Part shown: positions 35,551 through 45,090 of the stretch, piece after piece
Position numbering within the stretch: the stretch's first letter is position 1
Layout: the number at the start of each line of letters is the position of its first letter
From: Buttiauxella gaviniae ATCC 51604
GTDB lineage: Bacteria > Pseudomonadota > Gammaproteobacteria > Enterobacterales > Enterobacteriaceae
Assembly: GCF_001654835.1 (NCBI RefSeq)
Contig: NZ_LXEP01000026.1
Location: forward strand, 1-64,000
Direction: 5' to 3'
Length of the DNA: 64,000 bases
Made by a program: the position numbers and the translations under genes
Notes under the pieces: generated by a model
Seen by the model: only the letters and a program-made list of their open reading frames with translations
The model's database searches: none
Told to the model about the DNA's origin: nothing

Positions 35551-36524
35551 GCTGTTTTCCCCCGAACAAAACGACCGATGGCGAGCAAAATCAGCAATAC
35601 CAGCGCGAGTATTATCGGCCACTGGAATAGCGGAATATGCCACGACCAACCGATGGATTTGACCTGAACAGGCGTGATGGCATCGATTTCCTTCCAGACG
35701 CTATCGAGCGACGCGCCCGAACTGGCAGCAGTCCAGGATTTGCCACCGGTAATGCGCGCAATATCCTGTATCAGCGGGAGGTCGACTTTGTCATCACCGG
35801 TGCTGTTGAGGTCGCCAAAAGCAATGGTATGCACCTGAACATGATGTGTTGCGGCCAGTTGCGCGGCAAGCGGTGGGGCTAATTGCGAAGCTGTGTCGTT
35901 GCCATCGGTGAGCAAAATTGCCAGCTTGCTGGCATCTTTATTGGCGGTACTGTCGAGCAGTTTCACACCCACGCCTAATGCGTCACCAATCGCGGTTTGC
36001 TGGCCAATCATGCCGGGAACCAATTGGTTGATACGGGTTTGTAGCGCCTGTTTATCTTCACTGACAGGTGCGAATGGCCAGGCGGAGCTTGCGAAAATAA
36101 CCAGCCCAATACGGTCAGACTTACGGGCCGCGACGAATTTGCGTGCTGAATCCTGAACCGCCTGCAATCGCGTTACGCCACCCTGAACGTCGTTTTTTGC
36201 CATCGAACCCGAGACATCAAGAATCAGCACCACATCACGCATCGGTTTTTGAATATGCTGTGGTGGCGTCAGGTATTCCGGACGTGATAGGGCGGCTACT
36301 AATAATATCCATACCAGCCAGAAAAGCAGGCTTGAGAGTTTGCTGCTGCGCACCGGCTGGCTGTTAAGCTTTAGCTCATCAATTAGTTCTGGCAGAAACG
36401 GCACACGAACATGCTCTTTCACTGCGCGGTCTTGAGGCAAAAAATAGCGGCCAATCAATGGCACGAAAATCAATAACCAGGCCCACGGCCAGGCGAAATC
36501 GATGCGGCTTAGAAACTCAGACAT
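35547..36524 (-). CDS. BatA-like VWA membrane protein
   Basis: A 325-residue protein with two N-terminal TM helices (about 12-30 and 64-81), a periplasmic or membrane-proximal VWA domain (about 95-285) and a C-terminal TM helix (about 297-317). The MIDAS is intact: D103-V-S-G-S in LILDVSGSM, with TDG in LLTDGNDTA. Metal-dependent VWA domains mediate protein-protein contacts, and MoxR ATPases typically remodel such partners. It overlaps the DUF4381 gene by 8 nt and the BatB/C gene by 4 nt. Confidence 0.88.
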   Translation of the reverse strand: MSEFLSRIDFAWPWAWLLIFVPLIGRYFLPQDRAVKEHVRVPFLPELIDELKLNSQPVRSSKLSSLLFWLVWILLVAALSRPEYLTPPQHIQKPMRDVVLILDVSGSMAKNDVQGGVTRLQAVQDSARKFVAARKSDRIGLVIFASSAWPFAPVSEDKQALQTRINQLVPGMIGQQTAIGDALGVGVKLLDSTANKDASKLAILLTDGNDTASQLAPPLAAQLAATHHVQVHTIAFGDLNSTGDDKVDLPLIQDIARITGGKSWTAASSGASLDSVWKEIDAITPVQVKSIGWSWHIPLFQWPIILALVLLILLAIGRFVRGKTA

Positions 36525-36957
36525 ACGGCAGTTTCTCCAGCCAGTTTTTCAATTGAGATTGCAGGCGTGCAACCTGGCTTGCGTCGAGTTGGTTATCGGG
36601 CCTGCAATATTTGTCGCTAAGTTGCTGGCGTAAATCGTGGTCGATTTCCACCTGTTGTAAAAGTTGCTCCGGGGAGAGCGTGTGGCTGACGAGGGTTCGT
36701 GGCTGGTGCATCAGAAGAATACGCTTTATTAGCTCAAGCCAGCTATCAACGCTATGTGGCTGCTGTAAAGCCGCCAGTGCTTCACGCCGCCACAGGTTTC
36801 GCCGCCATCGTGCCAGGCGAAATAGCAGGAAAATGAGCAGGGCAATCAGCAACAGACCGCCAGACACAAACCAACCTGGGGGTAATGGAAGCCAGGAGAT
36901 ACTTTGCGGAAGTGCTGGGTTTATTAGTTCCGGCACGCTAAATCCTTTCTCCAGCAT
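36517..36957 (-). CDS. DUF4381 membrane protein
   Basis: A 146-residue protein with one TM helix (about 28-48, FVSGGLLLIALLIFLLF) followed by a basic cytosolic helix (RLARWRRNLWRREALAAL) and a helical domain ending LKNWLEKLPYV. DUF4381 genes are nearly always found between DUF58 and VWA genes of MoxR operons. The ATG lies directly after the DUF58 stop with no gap. Function unknown, probably a structural part of the Bat complex. Confidence 0.82.
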   Translation of the reverse strand: MLEKGFSVPELINPALPQSISWLPLPPGWFVSGGLLLIALLIFLLFRLARWRRNLWRREALAALQQPHSVDSWLELIKRILLMHQPRTLVSHTLSPEQLLQQVEIDHDLRQQLSDKYCRPDNQLDASQVARLQSQLKNWLEKLPYV

Positions 36958-37866
36958 TCAGACTCCCTTTTGTAGCTGCTTGAGAAGATCCTGCGCGACC
37001 ACTATCTGATTTACGCGGATCCCAAGTCGTGTGAGCCGGTTTTGCAGGCCAGAAAGTCGGGAAGTTGTGCTTTGCGCAATCTCATCTTTCAAGCTGGCTG
37101 AAAGAGAAAATGCCGCCTCACGCCCCTGATAGCTGGCGGCTAAATCACCTTGCTCGGGCAGTTTAAGATGGAGATCGTCGAGGATCACAAAGGCGCTTAT
37201 CTCGCAGCGTCGTCTCAGGGCTGCAAGCAATGCCTCACTCGGCGCATCCAGATCGTGGAAATCGCTGATGACTGCCACCCACGATCCGCTGGGGATCAGC
37301 TGAATTGCGTGTTGTAGCACGTGAGTCAACGTGACAGAGGCGGGCGTTTCATCAGGATAGCGTTCGAGTAACTGTTGGTTGTATTGCAGCACATCATCAA
37401 GCACGGCAGGGAGATTGCTCTTCGGAGAGCGGCACTTTTGCAGGCTGTATTGGGTATCGCTGAAAATCACGCTACCCAGACGATCGCCGTCGTGCCAACT
37501 GCGCCATGCCAGCAGAGCAGCAATTTTGGCGGCGGCGACGGATTTGGTTTGCCCACGAGTGGCAAAAAACATATCTAACCGTTGGTCGACTATCAAGAAA
37601 ACCGGGCGCTCGCGCTCTTCGTTGTAGAGCCTGATCCATGGCGATCGCAGGCGCGCTGTTGCTTGCCAGTCGATCAACCGCACATCATCGCCGGGTTGAT
37701 AGCGCCTGAGGCTGTCAAAATTGAGCCCACGCCCCTGTTGGCGTGATACGCATTCACCTGCAAGCGCCCCCGGTGGGATTTGCCCCGGCGGGTTTGATAG
37801 CAGTCGCGCTTCGCCTGCCAGGGCCATCAGGGTTTTTCTGTCCACCTGCAATGCGTTGTCCATCAC
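36958..37866 (-). CDS. DUF58 protein of the MoxR operon
   Basis: A 302-residue soluble protein with the DUF58 hallmark RRYQPGDDVRLIDWQATARL (about 60-80), followed by a degenerate VWA-like fold (FLIVDQRLDMFF, VAVISDFHDL). DUF58 proteins are constant companions of MoxR ATPases. The start overlaps the moxR stop by 4 nt. No TM segment is seen, so it is likely cytosolic, bound to the membrane complex. Function unknown. Confidence 0.87.
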   Translation of the reverse strand: MMDNALQVDRKTLMALAGEARLLSNPPGQIPPGALAGECVSRQQGRGLNFDSLRRYQPGDDVRLIDWQATARLRSPWIRLYNEERERPVFLIVDQRLDMFFATRGQTKSVAAAKIAALLAWRSWHDGDRLGSVIFSDTQYSLQKCRSPKSNLPAVLDDVLQYNQQLLERYPDETPASVTLTHVLQHAIQLIPSGSWVAVISDFHDLDAPSEALLAALRRRCEISAFVILDDLHLKLPEQGDLAASYQGREAAFSLSASLKDEIAQSTTSRLSGLQNRLTRLGIRVNQIVVAQDLLKQLQKGV

Positions 37867-38861
37867 GCTACCACTGCATCAAGCAACATCCGAATCACAT
37901 CATCTGGTGAGCAATTATCGGCGTTGGCCTGGTAGCTTAGCATCAGGCGGTGGCGTAACACTGCCGGGGCGACGAGCTTGATATCTTCTGGCAATACTGC
38001 ATCGCGGCCTTCAAGCCAGGCCAACGCACGGCCACATCGGTCGAGTGCCAGTGTGCCGCGCGGGCTGACGCCAAAGGTGATGTAACTGGCGAGGGTATCG
38101 CTAACCCCTTGTGGATGACGAGTCATATCCACCAGATTCACGATGTAGTTTTCAATAGTAGGGGCGACGTAAATCGCAGAGATTTCCTGCCAGCAGGTAG
38201 CAATATCCTGTTGCGATAACATCAGCGTTTCCGGCTGTTTTTCCCCAGCCTCAACCGAGCCTACCTGGTACTTTTTCTGCTGCTCATCACGCACCAGTTG
38301 CATCACTTTTTGTTCGTTCGCTTTGGATGGGTAATCCACCAGGACTTTCATCAGGAAGCGGTCGAGCTGGGCTTCAGGCAACGGCCATGTGCCTTCCTGG
38401 TCGACCGGGTTTTGTGTTGCCAGCACCATGAAAACACCCGGCAATGGCCAGGTTTTCCCGGCAACGGTGACGTGGCGCTCTTCCATGGCTTCAAGCAATG
38501 CTGACTGTACGCGTGCGGAAGCGCGGTTTATCTCATCGGCAAGAATGATGTTGCCAAACACCGGGCCTGGGCGAAAACGGAACTGGTCTTCTTCACGCGT
38601 GGCATTTTGCTGGTAAATCTCACTGCCGGTAATGTCAGATGGCAGAAGGTCAGGAGTGAACTGAATACGGCGTAAATCCCCTTCAACATGCCGAGCGAGT
38701 TCCCGTACCGCACGTGTTTTGGCAAGTCCTGGCAGACCTTCGAGCAGAACGTGCCCGTCACACAGCAAGGCAACAATCAACATGCGTACCAGTGACTCTT
38801 GCCCAATAACTTGTTCGTTCATGCGCTGCTCAAGTTCAAGCAGTTTCTCTCTGTTAGTCAT
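37863..38861 (-). CDS. MoxR-family AAA+ ATPase
   Basis: A 332-residue AAA+ ATPase. Walker A GLPGLAKT is at residues 42-49, Walker B IILADEINRA, followed by QSALLEAMEE; sensor 1 is VLATQNP and the arginine finger region LPEAQLDRFLM. The C-terminal lid is complete. MoxR ATPases act as chaperones in metal insertion or assembly of partner enzymes. Here the gene is joined to a sulfatase maturase by a 4-nt overlap, so assembly of the sulfatase or a related envelope complex is a reasonable inference. Confidence 0.92.
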   Translation of the reverse strand: MTNREKLLELEQRMNEQVIGQESLVRMLIVALLCDGHVLLEGLPGLAKTRAVRELARHVEGDLRRIQFTPDLLPSDITGSEIYQQNATREEDQFRFRPGPVFGNIILADEINRASARVQSALLEAMEERHVTVAGKTWPLPGVFMVLATQNPVDQEGTWPLPEAQLDRFLMKVLVDYPSKANEQKVMQLVRDEQQKKYQVGSVEAGEKQPETLMLSQQDIATCWQEISAIYVAPTIENYIVNLVDMTRHPQGVSDTLASYITFGVSPRGTLALDRCGRALAWLEGRDAVLPEDIKLVAPAVLRHRLMLSYQANADNCSPDDVIRMLLDAVVA

Positions 38862-40153
38862 TTGCGTAATCCTGCAAAGTCGCGTTTCAAAAGAGTGGCA
38901 AGCCCGACAAGAATCGGCTCGGCGTAATTGAAGAAGGTTTTAATGCCGGGGCAGAGATAGTTAAGGCCTGGCTCTCCGTCTGGTGTACGGACAAGGCGAT
39001 TTTTCGGGCACTCTCCCCAGCACAATTTCAGGTATGGGCACTGCTTGCAGTATTCCGGCAGGGTATCTTTTTTTCCCATGCCAAATGCTTTCTGGCGCTC
39101 AGAAAAGGCCAGGTGCGCGAGTTTGGTGTCTTCGATATTGCCAATCTGGTATTCGGGGTAAACGTAGTGGTCGCAGGAATAGATATCGCCATTTTTTTCA
39201 ATGGCCAACCCTTTGCCGCAGAATTCAGACGCGGTACAAATTTGCGCGGGCATGCCCATGGTTTGGGCGACGGCGGTTTCGAACAGGTTGACCTGCACGC
39301 GGCCTAAATCGTTATTTACCCACTCTTCAAATACCGTTTTCAGGAACGTACCCCAGTCTTCCGGGTCGACTGACCAATCGGTGACGATAGAGTCCAGATC
39401 GCCTGGTCTAGCACGACGCGTGCCTGTAATTGGGATGGTGTCATCGCGCCAGAATTGTGGGGCGGTGACTTTGAAATCTACAGGTTCTACGCAAGGGTTG
39501 AACTGCACGTAGGTTGCGCCCAGTTCGCGGGTGACAAAGCGGTACACTTCCAGCGGGAAGCGGGCATTGGTGCGGTTGACGGTGACAAGCGCGTTAAACG
39601 GGACTTTGTATTTTTTTAGCGCTTCAACGCCTTTCATCACTAAATCGAAAGTCGGTTTGCCGCTGCGGGTGACGCGATAGCGGTCGTGTAATTCTCGTGG
39701 GCCATCAATCGATAAACCCACCAGAAAACGGTGTTCTTTGAGGAATTCAGCCCATTTGTCATTAATCAGCACACCATTGGTTTGGAGGTCGTTTTCGACG
39801 CGCTGGCCGGGCTTTTGGTACTGCTTCTGGAATTTGACGACTTTTTCAAAAAACTCCAGCCCCATCAATGTGGGTTCGCCACCTTGCCAGGAGAAGACCA
39901 CCTGCTCACCATCTTGTCCGTCAATGTACTGACGGATGAAGTTTTCCAGCACTTCGTCGCTCATGCCGGTGTGGCGGTCTTGATGCAGTAACTCTTCTTT
40001 GTGCAGGTAAAAACAGTAGGAGCAATCGAGATTACAGGTTGAGCCAGTCGGTTTCGCCATGACGTGGAAACGGCGTTTGTATTCAGGGCCTTTGCCATCA
40101 TATTTTTCTGCTGACGGTAGTGCTTTAACCGGCAATGTAGTGCTGTATTTCAT
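38858..40153 (-). CDS. Anaerobic sulfatase-maturating enzyme (radical SAM)
   Basis: A 431-residue radical SAM/SPASM enzyme similar to AslB and AtsB. The catalytic cluster motif is C40-x3-C44-x2-C47 (CNLDCSYC). The C-terminal part has the Cys-rich SPASM pattern (CTASEFC, YSCDHYVYPEYQIGN, CKQCPYLKLCWGECPKNR) for two auxiliary 4Fe-4S clusters. It converts the active-site Ser or Cys of a sulfatase to formylglycine without oxygen. The substrate is almost certainly the sulfatase encoded 57 nt upstream. It overlaps moxR by 4 nt. Confidence 0.94.
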   Translation of the reverse strand: MKYSTTLPVKALPSAEKYDGKGPEYKRRFHVMAKPTGSTCNLDCSYCFYLHKEELLHQDRHTGMSDEVLENFIRQYIDGQDGEQVVFSWQGGEPTLMGLEFFEKVVKFQKQYQKPGQRVENDLQTNGVLINDKWAEFLKEHRFLVGLSIDGPRELHDRYRVTRSGKPTFDLVMKGVEALKKYKVPFNALVTVNRTNARFPLEVYRFVTRELGATYVQFNPCVEPVDFKVTAPQFWRDDTIPITGTRRARPGDLDSIVTDWSVDPEDWGTFLKTVFEEWVNNDLGRVQVNLFETAVAQTMGMPAQICTASEFCGKGLAIEKNGDIYSCDHYVYPEYQIGNIEDTKLAHLAFSERQKAFGMGKKDTLPEYCKQCPYLKLCWGECPKNRLVRTPDGEPGLNYLCPGIKTFFNYAEPILVGLATLLKRDFAGLRK

Positions 40154-40210
40154 GGCTGACCCTCTGAAGCGTTCCTGAAAACCGGGCGGTTTCCCACCCG
40201 GAAGACGGGT

Positions 40211-41800
40211 TTAGTTATTCGCGTTGGCACCTTGTTCAATCATTGCCGCCGCATCGGAAACGGTGAAGGAACCCGGTTTCTGACGTGGTGGGAATTCTTT
40301 AAAGGTATCAAGCATTTCTGTGACGTATTTCTGCGCGCCGCCCATCAAGAACAGACGGTCGTAGAACCAGGTGTTGTAGCCCATGCCGTCGGAGCCTTTT
40401 TCAAGCGGATCCACTTCCAGGTCGAAGATCATCGGCGCACGCAGTTTAGTGAACGGATAGCGCCACAAATCGATACCGGTGTGTTCCTGAATCATGAAGT
40501 GCGCTTTCCAGCGGCCATAACGAATCGCCAGCAAGTCGCCGTCATCACTCCAGTAGAAGAACTCTTTGCGCGGGTCTTCGCCTTTGCCCTGGATGAAGTC
40601 GAGTTGGTTATAGCCATCAAGATGTACTTTGTAGGTGATGGATGGCGTTTTGTAGCCCGTGAGTAGTTGCTGTTTGATATCTGGAATACCGGCTGCTGCA
40701 ACCAGCGTCGGGAACCAATCGTTACTGCCGAAGATGTCGTTAATCACCGTGCCCGGCTTGATATGGCCCGGCCATTTGATCATCGCCGGTACGCGGAAGC
40801 CGCCTTCCCAGCCGGTGTTTTTCTCACCACGGAACGGCGTGATACCGCCATCAGGCCAGGTTGCGGTCATCGGGCCGTTATCGGTGGTGTACAGCACGAT
40901 GGTGTTGTCTTCGATACCGAGGTCTTTAATCTTTTGCAGCACCTCGCCAATCATTTTGTCGTGTTCAACCATGCCGTCTGCATAGTCCCCAAGCCCCGTC
41001 ACACCCTTACTGGCGTCTTTGAGGTGAGTTTTATTGTGCATACGTGTGGTGTTAAACCAGGTGAAGAATGGTTTACCGGCTTTGCTCTGGCGTTCCATAA
41101 AGTCGTTGTTGGCAGCGAGGGTTTCTTCATCAACCGTCCCCATACGCTTGATGGTGAGCGGGCCGGTGTCCTCAATTTTGCCGTCGGCGGTGCTTTTGAT
41201 GACGCCGCGCGGGCCAAATTGTTTACGGAATTCAGGGTCTTTCGGGTAGTCCGGGTTTTCAGGTTCTTCTTCGGCATTGAGGTGGTAAAGGTTGCCGAGG
41301 AATTCATCGAAGCCATGCGCAGTTGGCAGGAATTCGTCACGATCGCCAAGGTGGTTTTTACCAAACTGCCCGGTGGCATAGCCAAGTTGTTTGAGGATAT
41401 TGGCGATGGTTGGGTCTTCTTTTTGCAGGCCTTGCGGAGCACCTGGCATGCCGACTTTACTCATCCCGGTACGGAAAGGCATTTGTCCGGTAATGAACGA
41501 AGAACGCCCAGCGGTGGAGCTCTGCTCTGCATAATAGGAGGTAAACTTGGCACCCTCACTGGCAATACTGTCAATGTTCGGCGTTTTATAGCCCATCATT
41601 CCTTGGTTATAGGTGCTCAGGTTCCAGTAACCAATATCATCACCGAAAATAACCACGATATTTGGTTTTGAGGTGTCTTGCGTTGCTGCGTTTTCAGGAG
41701 CGGTTGTCGCGGGGGCTGCATCAGCAGCGGACACGGCACCAGACATCAATGCGAGCATGCTGGCTATCATTGTCCTTTTGTAAGGGACTTTGTTTAGCAT
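40211..41800 (-). CDS. Periplasmic arylsulfatase, Ser-type
   Basis: A 529-residue exported sulfatase. Signal peptide to about residue 25 (GAVSAADA). The metal site begins IVVIFGDDIGYWN; the formylglycine position is S95 in SSTAGRSSFITGQ, a variant of the C/S-x-P-S-R signature with A-G for P-S and Ser as precursor. Ser-type sulfatases need an anaerobic maturase, and one follows in the operon. TTDNGPM and GFRVPAMIKWPG are further family motifs. The ATG at 41800 has GGAG 7 nt upstream; the ATG at 41818 has none. Substrate unknown. Confidence 0.92.
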   Translation of the reverse strand: MLNKVPYKRTMIASMLALMSGAVSAADAAPATTAPENAATQDTSKPNIVVIFGDDIGYWNLSTYNQGMMGYKTPNIDSIASEGAKFTSYYAEQSSTAGRSSFITGQMPFRTGMSKVGMPGAPQGLQKEDPTIANILKQLGYATGQFGKNHLGDRDEFLPTAHGFDEFLGNLYHLNAEEEPENPDYPKDPEFRKQFGPRGVIKSTADGKIEDTGPLTIKRMGTVDEETLAANNDFMERQSKAGKPFFTWFNTTRMHNKTHLKDASKGVTGLGDYADGMVEHDKMIGEVLQKIKDLGIEDNTIVLYTTDNGPMTATWPDGGITPFRGEKNTGWEGGFRVPAMIKWPGHIKPGTVINDIFGSNDWFPTLVAAAGIPDIKQQLLTGYKTPSITYKVHLDGYNQLDFIQGKGEDPRKEFFYWSDDGDLLAIRYGRWKAHFMIQEHTGIDLWRYPFTKLRAPMIFDLEVDPLEKGSDGMGYNTWFYDRLFLMGGAQKYVTEMLDTFKEFPPRQKPGSFTVSDAAAMIEQGANANN

Positions 41801-42170
41801 CGTTGTAACTCCGTTCATTGAAGGGACTGAATGAGTATAGTCAAGGGTAGAAACTTGCTATTACATTATGAATTACCAAGAAAACTTCTAATTAAGATAG
41901 TTAAGAATATTATCAATTTGAAAAAAATAAGAGGGACTGGCTAACTAATTGAAATTTAATAAATGGTGCTATATACATTACCATTCTGTATTAGATAGAT
42001 TCGTAGGGGTTTATTTATTTTTAAACGTTATAGCTAAAAATAATGTGGGGCTCATGAGAGAATCAACAGGAATAACCGAGCAAAGATTGTTTTTGCTCGG
42101 TTTAGAATAATCAATAAAACTTAGATATATCACATAATTGGATCTGGTTTTTTCATCTGACTATTAACAT
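41801..42170 (-). promoter_or_regulatory. Upstream region of the sulfatase operon
   Basis: A 370-bp AT-rich gap. CCGAGCAAA (42076-42084) pairs with TTTGCTCGG (42092-42100); on the minus strand this would be the terminator of the diguanylate cyclase gene, though the U-run is weak. The remaining part, 41801-42070, must contain the promoter of the nine-gene operon. I recognise no operator. Confidence 0.45.
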
Positions 42171-43310
42171 TTAATAGCAAACACGGTTTCTACCACTTTT
42201 CTTAGCTTTATAAAGTTGCTGGTCTGCTTGTTCAACCAATGCTTCCAGCGCCATTCCTTCTTGCCATTGTGCAATACCCTGGCTGATGGTTAGCACCGAA
42301 GAGACGTCTGAACCCTTATGAAGAATATGGGCATGAGCAATATTTTGCTGAATCCTGTGGCTTATCGCTTTGACCTGGGAGATATCATCACACACCGTCA
42401 GTACAACAAACTCTTCACCACCGAAACGAAACGCACTATCGCTCTCTTTTCTTAGTGATTTTTCAATACATTGCGAGACTTTTATCAGGCATTTATCACC
42501 TGCAACATGGCCATACACATCGTTGTATTGTTTGAAATAATCGATATCCATAACAATCATAAACAGCTTTTTTTTGTTTCCGGCGAGAGAGGTGACGCAC
42601 TCTTCAAAGAAGCGAGTCAGGCTCAGGCGGTTAAATAGTCCGGTTAATGCGTCGTAGTGCGCCTGCTGTACCAGCTTTTTGATCAGGATATTTTTTTCAT
42701 ATTCACTGCGCTGAACACGCTGATACCACTCAAGCAGAATGTAACGGGCAGAATAGATAACCAGCAGCATGATGATGACACCGCCAAACTGCACCACGCT
42801 GAATTTCTCCAGCAAGAAGAATTCGACATACATCAATGACAAAACCAGCGGTGCCGAGAACAGCAGCAACAGCCGTCCTGAAATGTAGAACGTAATCGTG
42901 GCCGGTAATAATACTGAGACGGTCAACATCAACGTCATCAGCTGGTTTTGGTAATAAAGAGTGAAATTTAAAAATAGTATTGACCACAATACTCCAAAGG
43001 TTAATACCACATAAGGAAGCACCGTGTGATAGAAACCATCATTAATATTCTTCTTTATTTTGAGTGTGATAATAAGATTGATGACTGAAAGTGTAATGAT
43101 GCAGCCACACAATATTTGTAATGCCAATGGGAGTGTATCAATATCACTGCGATGAGCACTGCGTAATAATAACCAGAAACAATATATTATATTCAGAGAC
43201 AAAAACCACATATAGCCTTTGGTACTGGTAATGACGTTTTCGCCAGTGTTGTGATTAATGTCCACAAATAACACTCCTTTAATAAATTTTTTAAATGATA
43301 CCGTGCTCAC
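42171..43310 (-). CDS. Membrane-bound GGDEF diguanylate cyclase
   Basis: A 379-residue protein with about six TM helices (residues 33-190) and a cytosolic GGDEF domain (about 210-378). The active site is FRFGGEEF, and DIDYFKQYNDVYGH is the metal-binding turn, so cyclase activity is expected. The product-inhibition site reads K-E-S-D instead of RxxD. It has no extra PAS domain; the helices form the sensor. It is monocistronic and divergent from the MscS-barrel operon, with 166 bp between them. Confidence 0.9.
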   Translation of the reverse strand: MSTVSFKKFIKGVLFVDINHNTGENVITSTKGYMWFLSLNIIYCFWLLLRSAHRSDIDTLPLALQILCGCIITLSVINLIITLKIKKNINDGFYHTVLPYVVLTFGVLWSILFLNFTLYYQNQLMTLMLTVSVLLPATITFYISGRLLLLFSAPLVLSLMYVEFFLLEKFSVVQFGGVIIMLLVIYSARYILLEWYQRVQRSEYEKNILIKKLVQQAHYDALTGLFNRLSLTRFFEECVTSLAGNKKKLFMIVMDIDYFKQYNDVYGHVAGDKCLIKVSQCIEKSLRKESDSAFRFGGEEFVVLTVCDDISQVKAISHRIQQNIAHAHILHKGSDVSSVLTISQGIAQWQEGMALEALVEQADQQLYKAKKSGRNRVCY

Positions 43311-43476
43311 CCTACCTATACCACCCTAGATATCCTTGTTCACCAAGCCTTTAATATCACTCTTGTTATCTTGAATATGCTTGATGCTGGTCTATGCTCA
43401 AATCAGATATGACTCGGCAGAGCATTACTCGTGTCATTGAAAAATAAAACAAAATCATTCCTTTTGGGTGAAACAT

Positions 43477-45090
43477 ATGATTAGGGCGCTGCTATTCCTG
43501 TTGGCATGGATACCTCTGATAACCGCAGGTGGGCTGCATGCGGCGGAACCCAGGCAACTTCCTTCTGAGCAAGATAAAGCACGAACAATCTCTATCTTTC
43601 ATCACCCGATTGTTATGTTGCAGGCAAAATTTGGCCTGACCACGCCTGAGGAACGCGTGCTGCGCATTCGCCGAACCTTACGCTCTCTGAGTGAAGAAGA
43701 CATTCGCCAGCCGATAATCATTACCCCTGTCACACGCTACAACCAGCAAGGCCGCTTATTTACGATCAACGGTAAGATGCTGATGTTATTAGCAGAAAGT
43801 GATTTAGACGAAGGTGATGATCTGACGCTCGATCAAGCTGCGCAACGGGTGCTGGCTCGTATGGATGAGCAGCGCACTTCCTTGAAAGATCAGTACTCCT
43901 CGGCATACCTCGCCACTGCAGTTGTAAAAACCTTAGCGGGAACAGTTGTTTTAGGGCTGCTGTTCTACGGCGCGTTCAAGTCCTGGAAAAAAGTTAAGCA
44001 ATACTTTGAAGCACGAATCAGTCGTAAAAAAGGCTTAATACCGGCTAAGTGGCGCGAGTTCCTCGGGGCGGTGGAAAGCTATCTCTATGGTTTGTTGATG
44101 ATTTTCTTAGGCATTGCGGCATTTTATGTCTGGTTGAGTTGGATCTTCAGGTTATTCCCGTGGACGCGAGTCTGGGGGGAGTCGCTGGGTGACTGGTCGA
44201 TTAACGTTGTCCAGAAAATTGCGTTATCGATCGTTTCAGCACTTCCCGGATTATTGATTGTGATGATTATCTTTTTAATCACCGCATTTATTCTCAAGTT
44301 GCTCAAAATTCTCCTCACGCGCGTTGAAAGCAGAAGAATGATGGTGCCTGGCCTGCACCCGGAAACGGTGGGAGCCACACGTAAACTGATTTCTGTGATG
44401 GTCTGGTTATTTGCGCTTTCAGCGGCTTATCCATTCTTGCCCGGTGCTAACTCGGTGGCATTTAAGGGGATCAGCGTTTTCTTCGGTTTGATGCTAACAC
44501 TCGGCTCGGCAGGGGTGATGAACCACGCCATGAGTGGCCTGGTGCTGACCTATTCTCGTGCGCTACGCAAAGGAGATGTCATTCGCATCGGCGATAACGA
44601 AGGGCTGGTGAATGAAGTCGGTATGCTGGCAACCAAAATCCTCACGCGCGAAAACTACATCGTCACGGTGCCGAATGCGGTGGTCGTGAGCGGGAAAATC
44701 ACCAACCTCAGCGCTCAGAATCCAGGTTCCGGCGTTAATCTGACAACCAGCGTCACTATCGGTTACGACACGCCCTGGCGGCAGGTTCACGCCATGCTGG
44801 AGCTGGCCGCTAAACGCACACAAGGTATTGATCCCAGCACGCCACCGCTGGTTCGACAGCTCAATTTGATGGACTGGTACATCGCATACGAATTACAGGT
44901 CAAATTACGCGTGGGTGAATCGTTGGCTGGCGTGAAGAGTGAATTGCACAGCCATATTCAGGATGTGTTTAACGAATTCAACGTGCAGATTATGTCGCCG
45001 AATTTTGTTAACCAGCCGGAAGGTGCTGTGATGGTGCCGCGTGATAACTGGTTTGCTGCGCCTGCTGTGCAGCCTGAGAAACCGTCGTGA
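43477..45090 (+). CDS. MscS-family mechanosensitive channel
   Basis: A 537-residue MscS-superfamily protein. A signal peptide (to about residue 24, GGLHAAE) leads to a periplasmic N-terminal domain (25-140), then about five TM segments (150-360), the pore-lining helix (LGSAGVMNHAMSGLVLTYSR) and the MscS beta domain (GLVNEVGMLATKILTRENYIVTVPNAVVVSGKITNLS). Such channels open on membrane tension. The ATG at 43477 is preferred to the GTG at 43468, which has no ribosome site. Its TGA overlaps the next ATG. It opens a five-gene envelope operon. Confidence 0.9.
   Translation: MIRALLFLLAWIPLITAGGLHAAEPRQLPSEQDKARTISIFHHPIVMLQAKFGLTTPEERVLRIRRTLRSLSEEDIRQPIIITPVTRYNQQGRLFTINGKMLMLLAESDLDEGDDLTLDQAAQRVLARMDEQRTSLKDQYSSAYLATAVVKTLAGTVVLGLLFYGAFKSWKKVKQYFEARISRKKGLIPAKWREFLGAVESYLYGLLMIFLGIAAFYVWLSWIFRLFPWTRVWGESLGDWSINVVQKIALSIVSALPGLLIVMIIFLITAFILKLLKILLTRVESRRMMVPGLHPETVGATRKLISVMVWLFALSAAYPFLPGANSVAFKGISVFFGLMLTLGSAGVMNHAMSGLVLTYSRALRKGDVIRIGDNEGLVNEVGMLATKILTRENYIVTVPNAVVVSGKITNLSAQNPGSGVNLTTSVTIGYDTPWRQVHAMLELAAKRTQGIDPSTPPLVRQLNLMDWYIAYELQVKLRVGESLAGVKSELHSHIQDVFNEFNVQIMSPNFVNQPEGAVMVPRDNWFAAPAVQPEKPS

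Noticed and set aside
40667..41671. Plus-strand reading frame (334 codons) inside the arylsulfatase gene
   Set aside because: It lies wholly antisense to a gene with clear sulfatase motifs, has no ribosome site, and its translation shows no recognisable domain.
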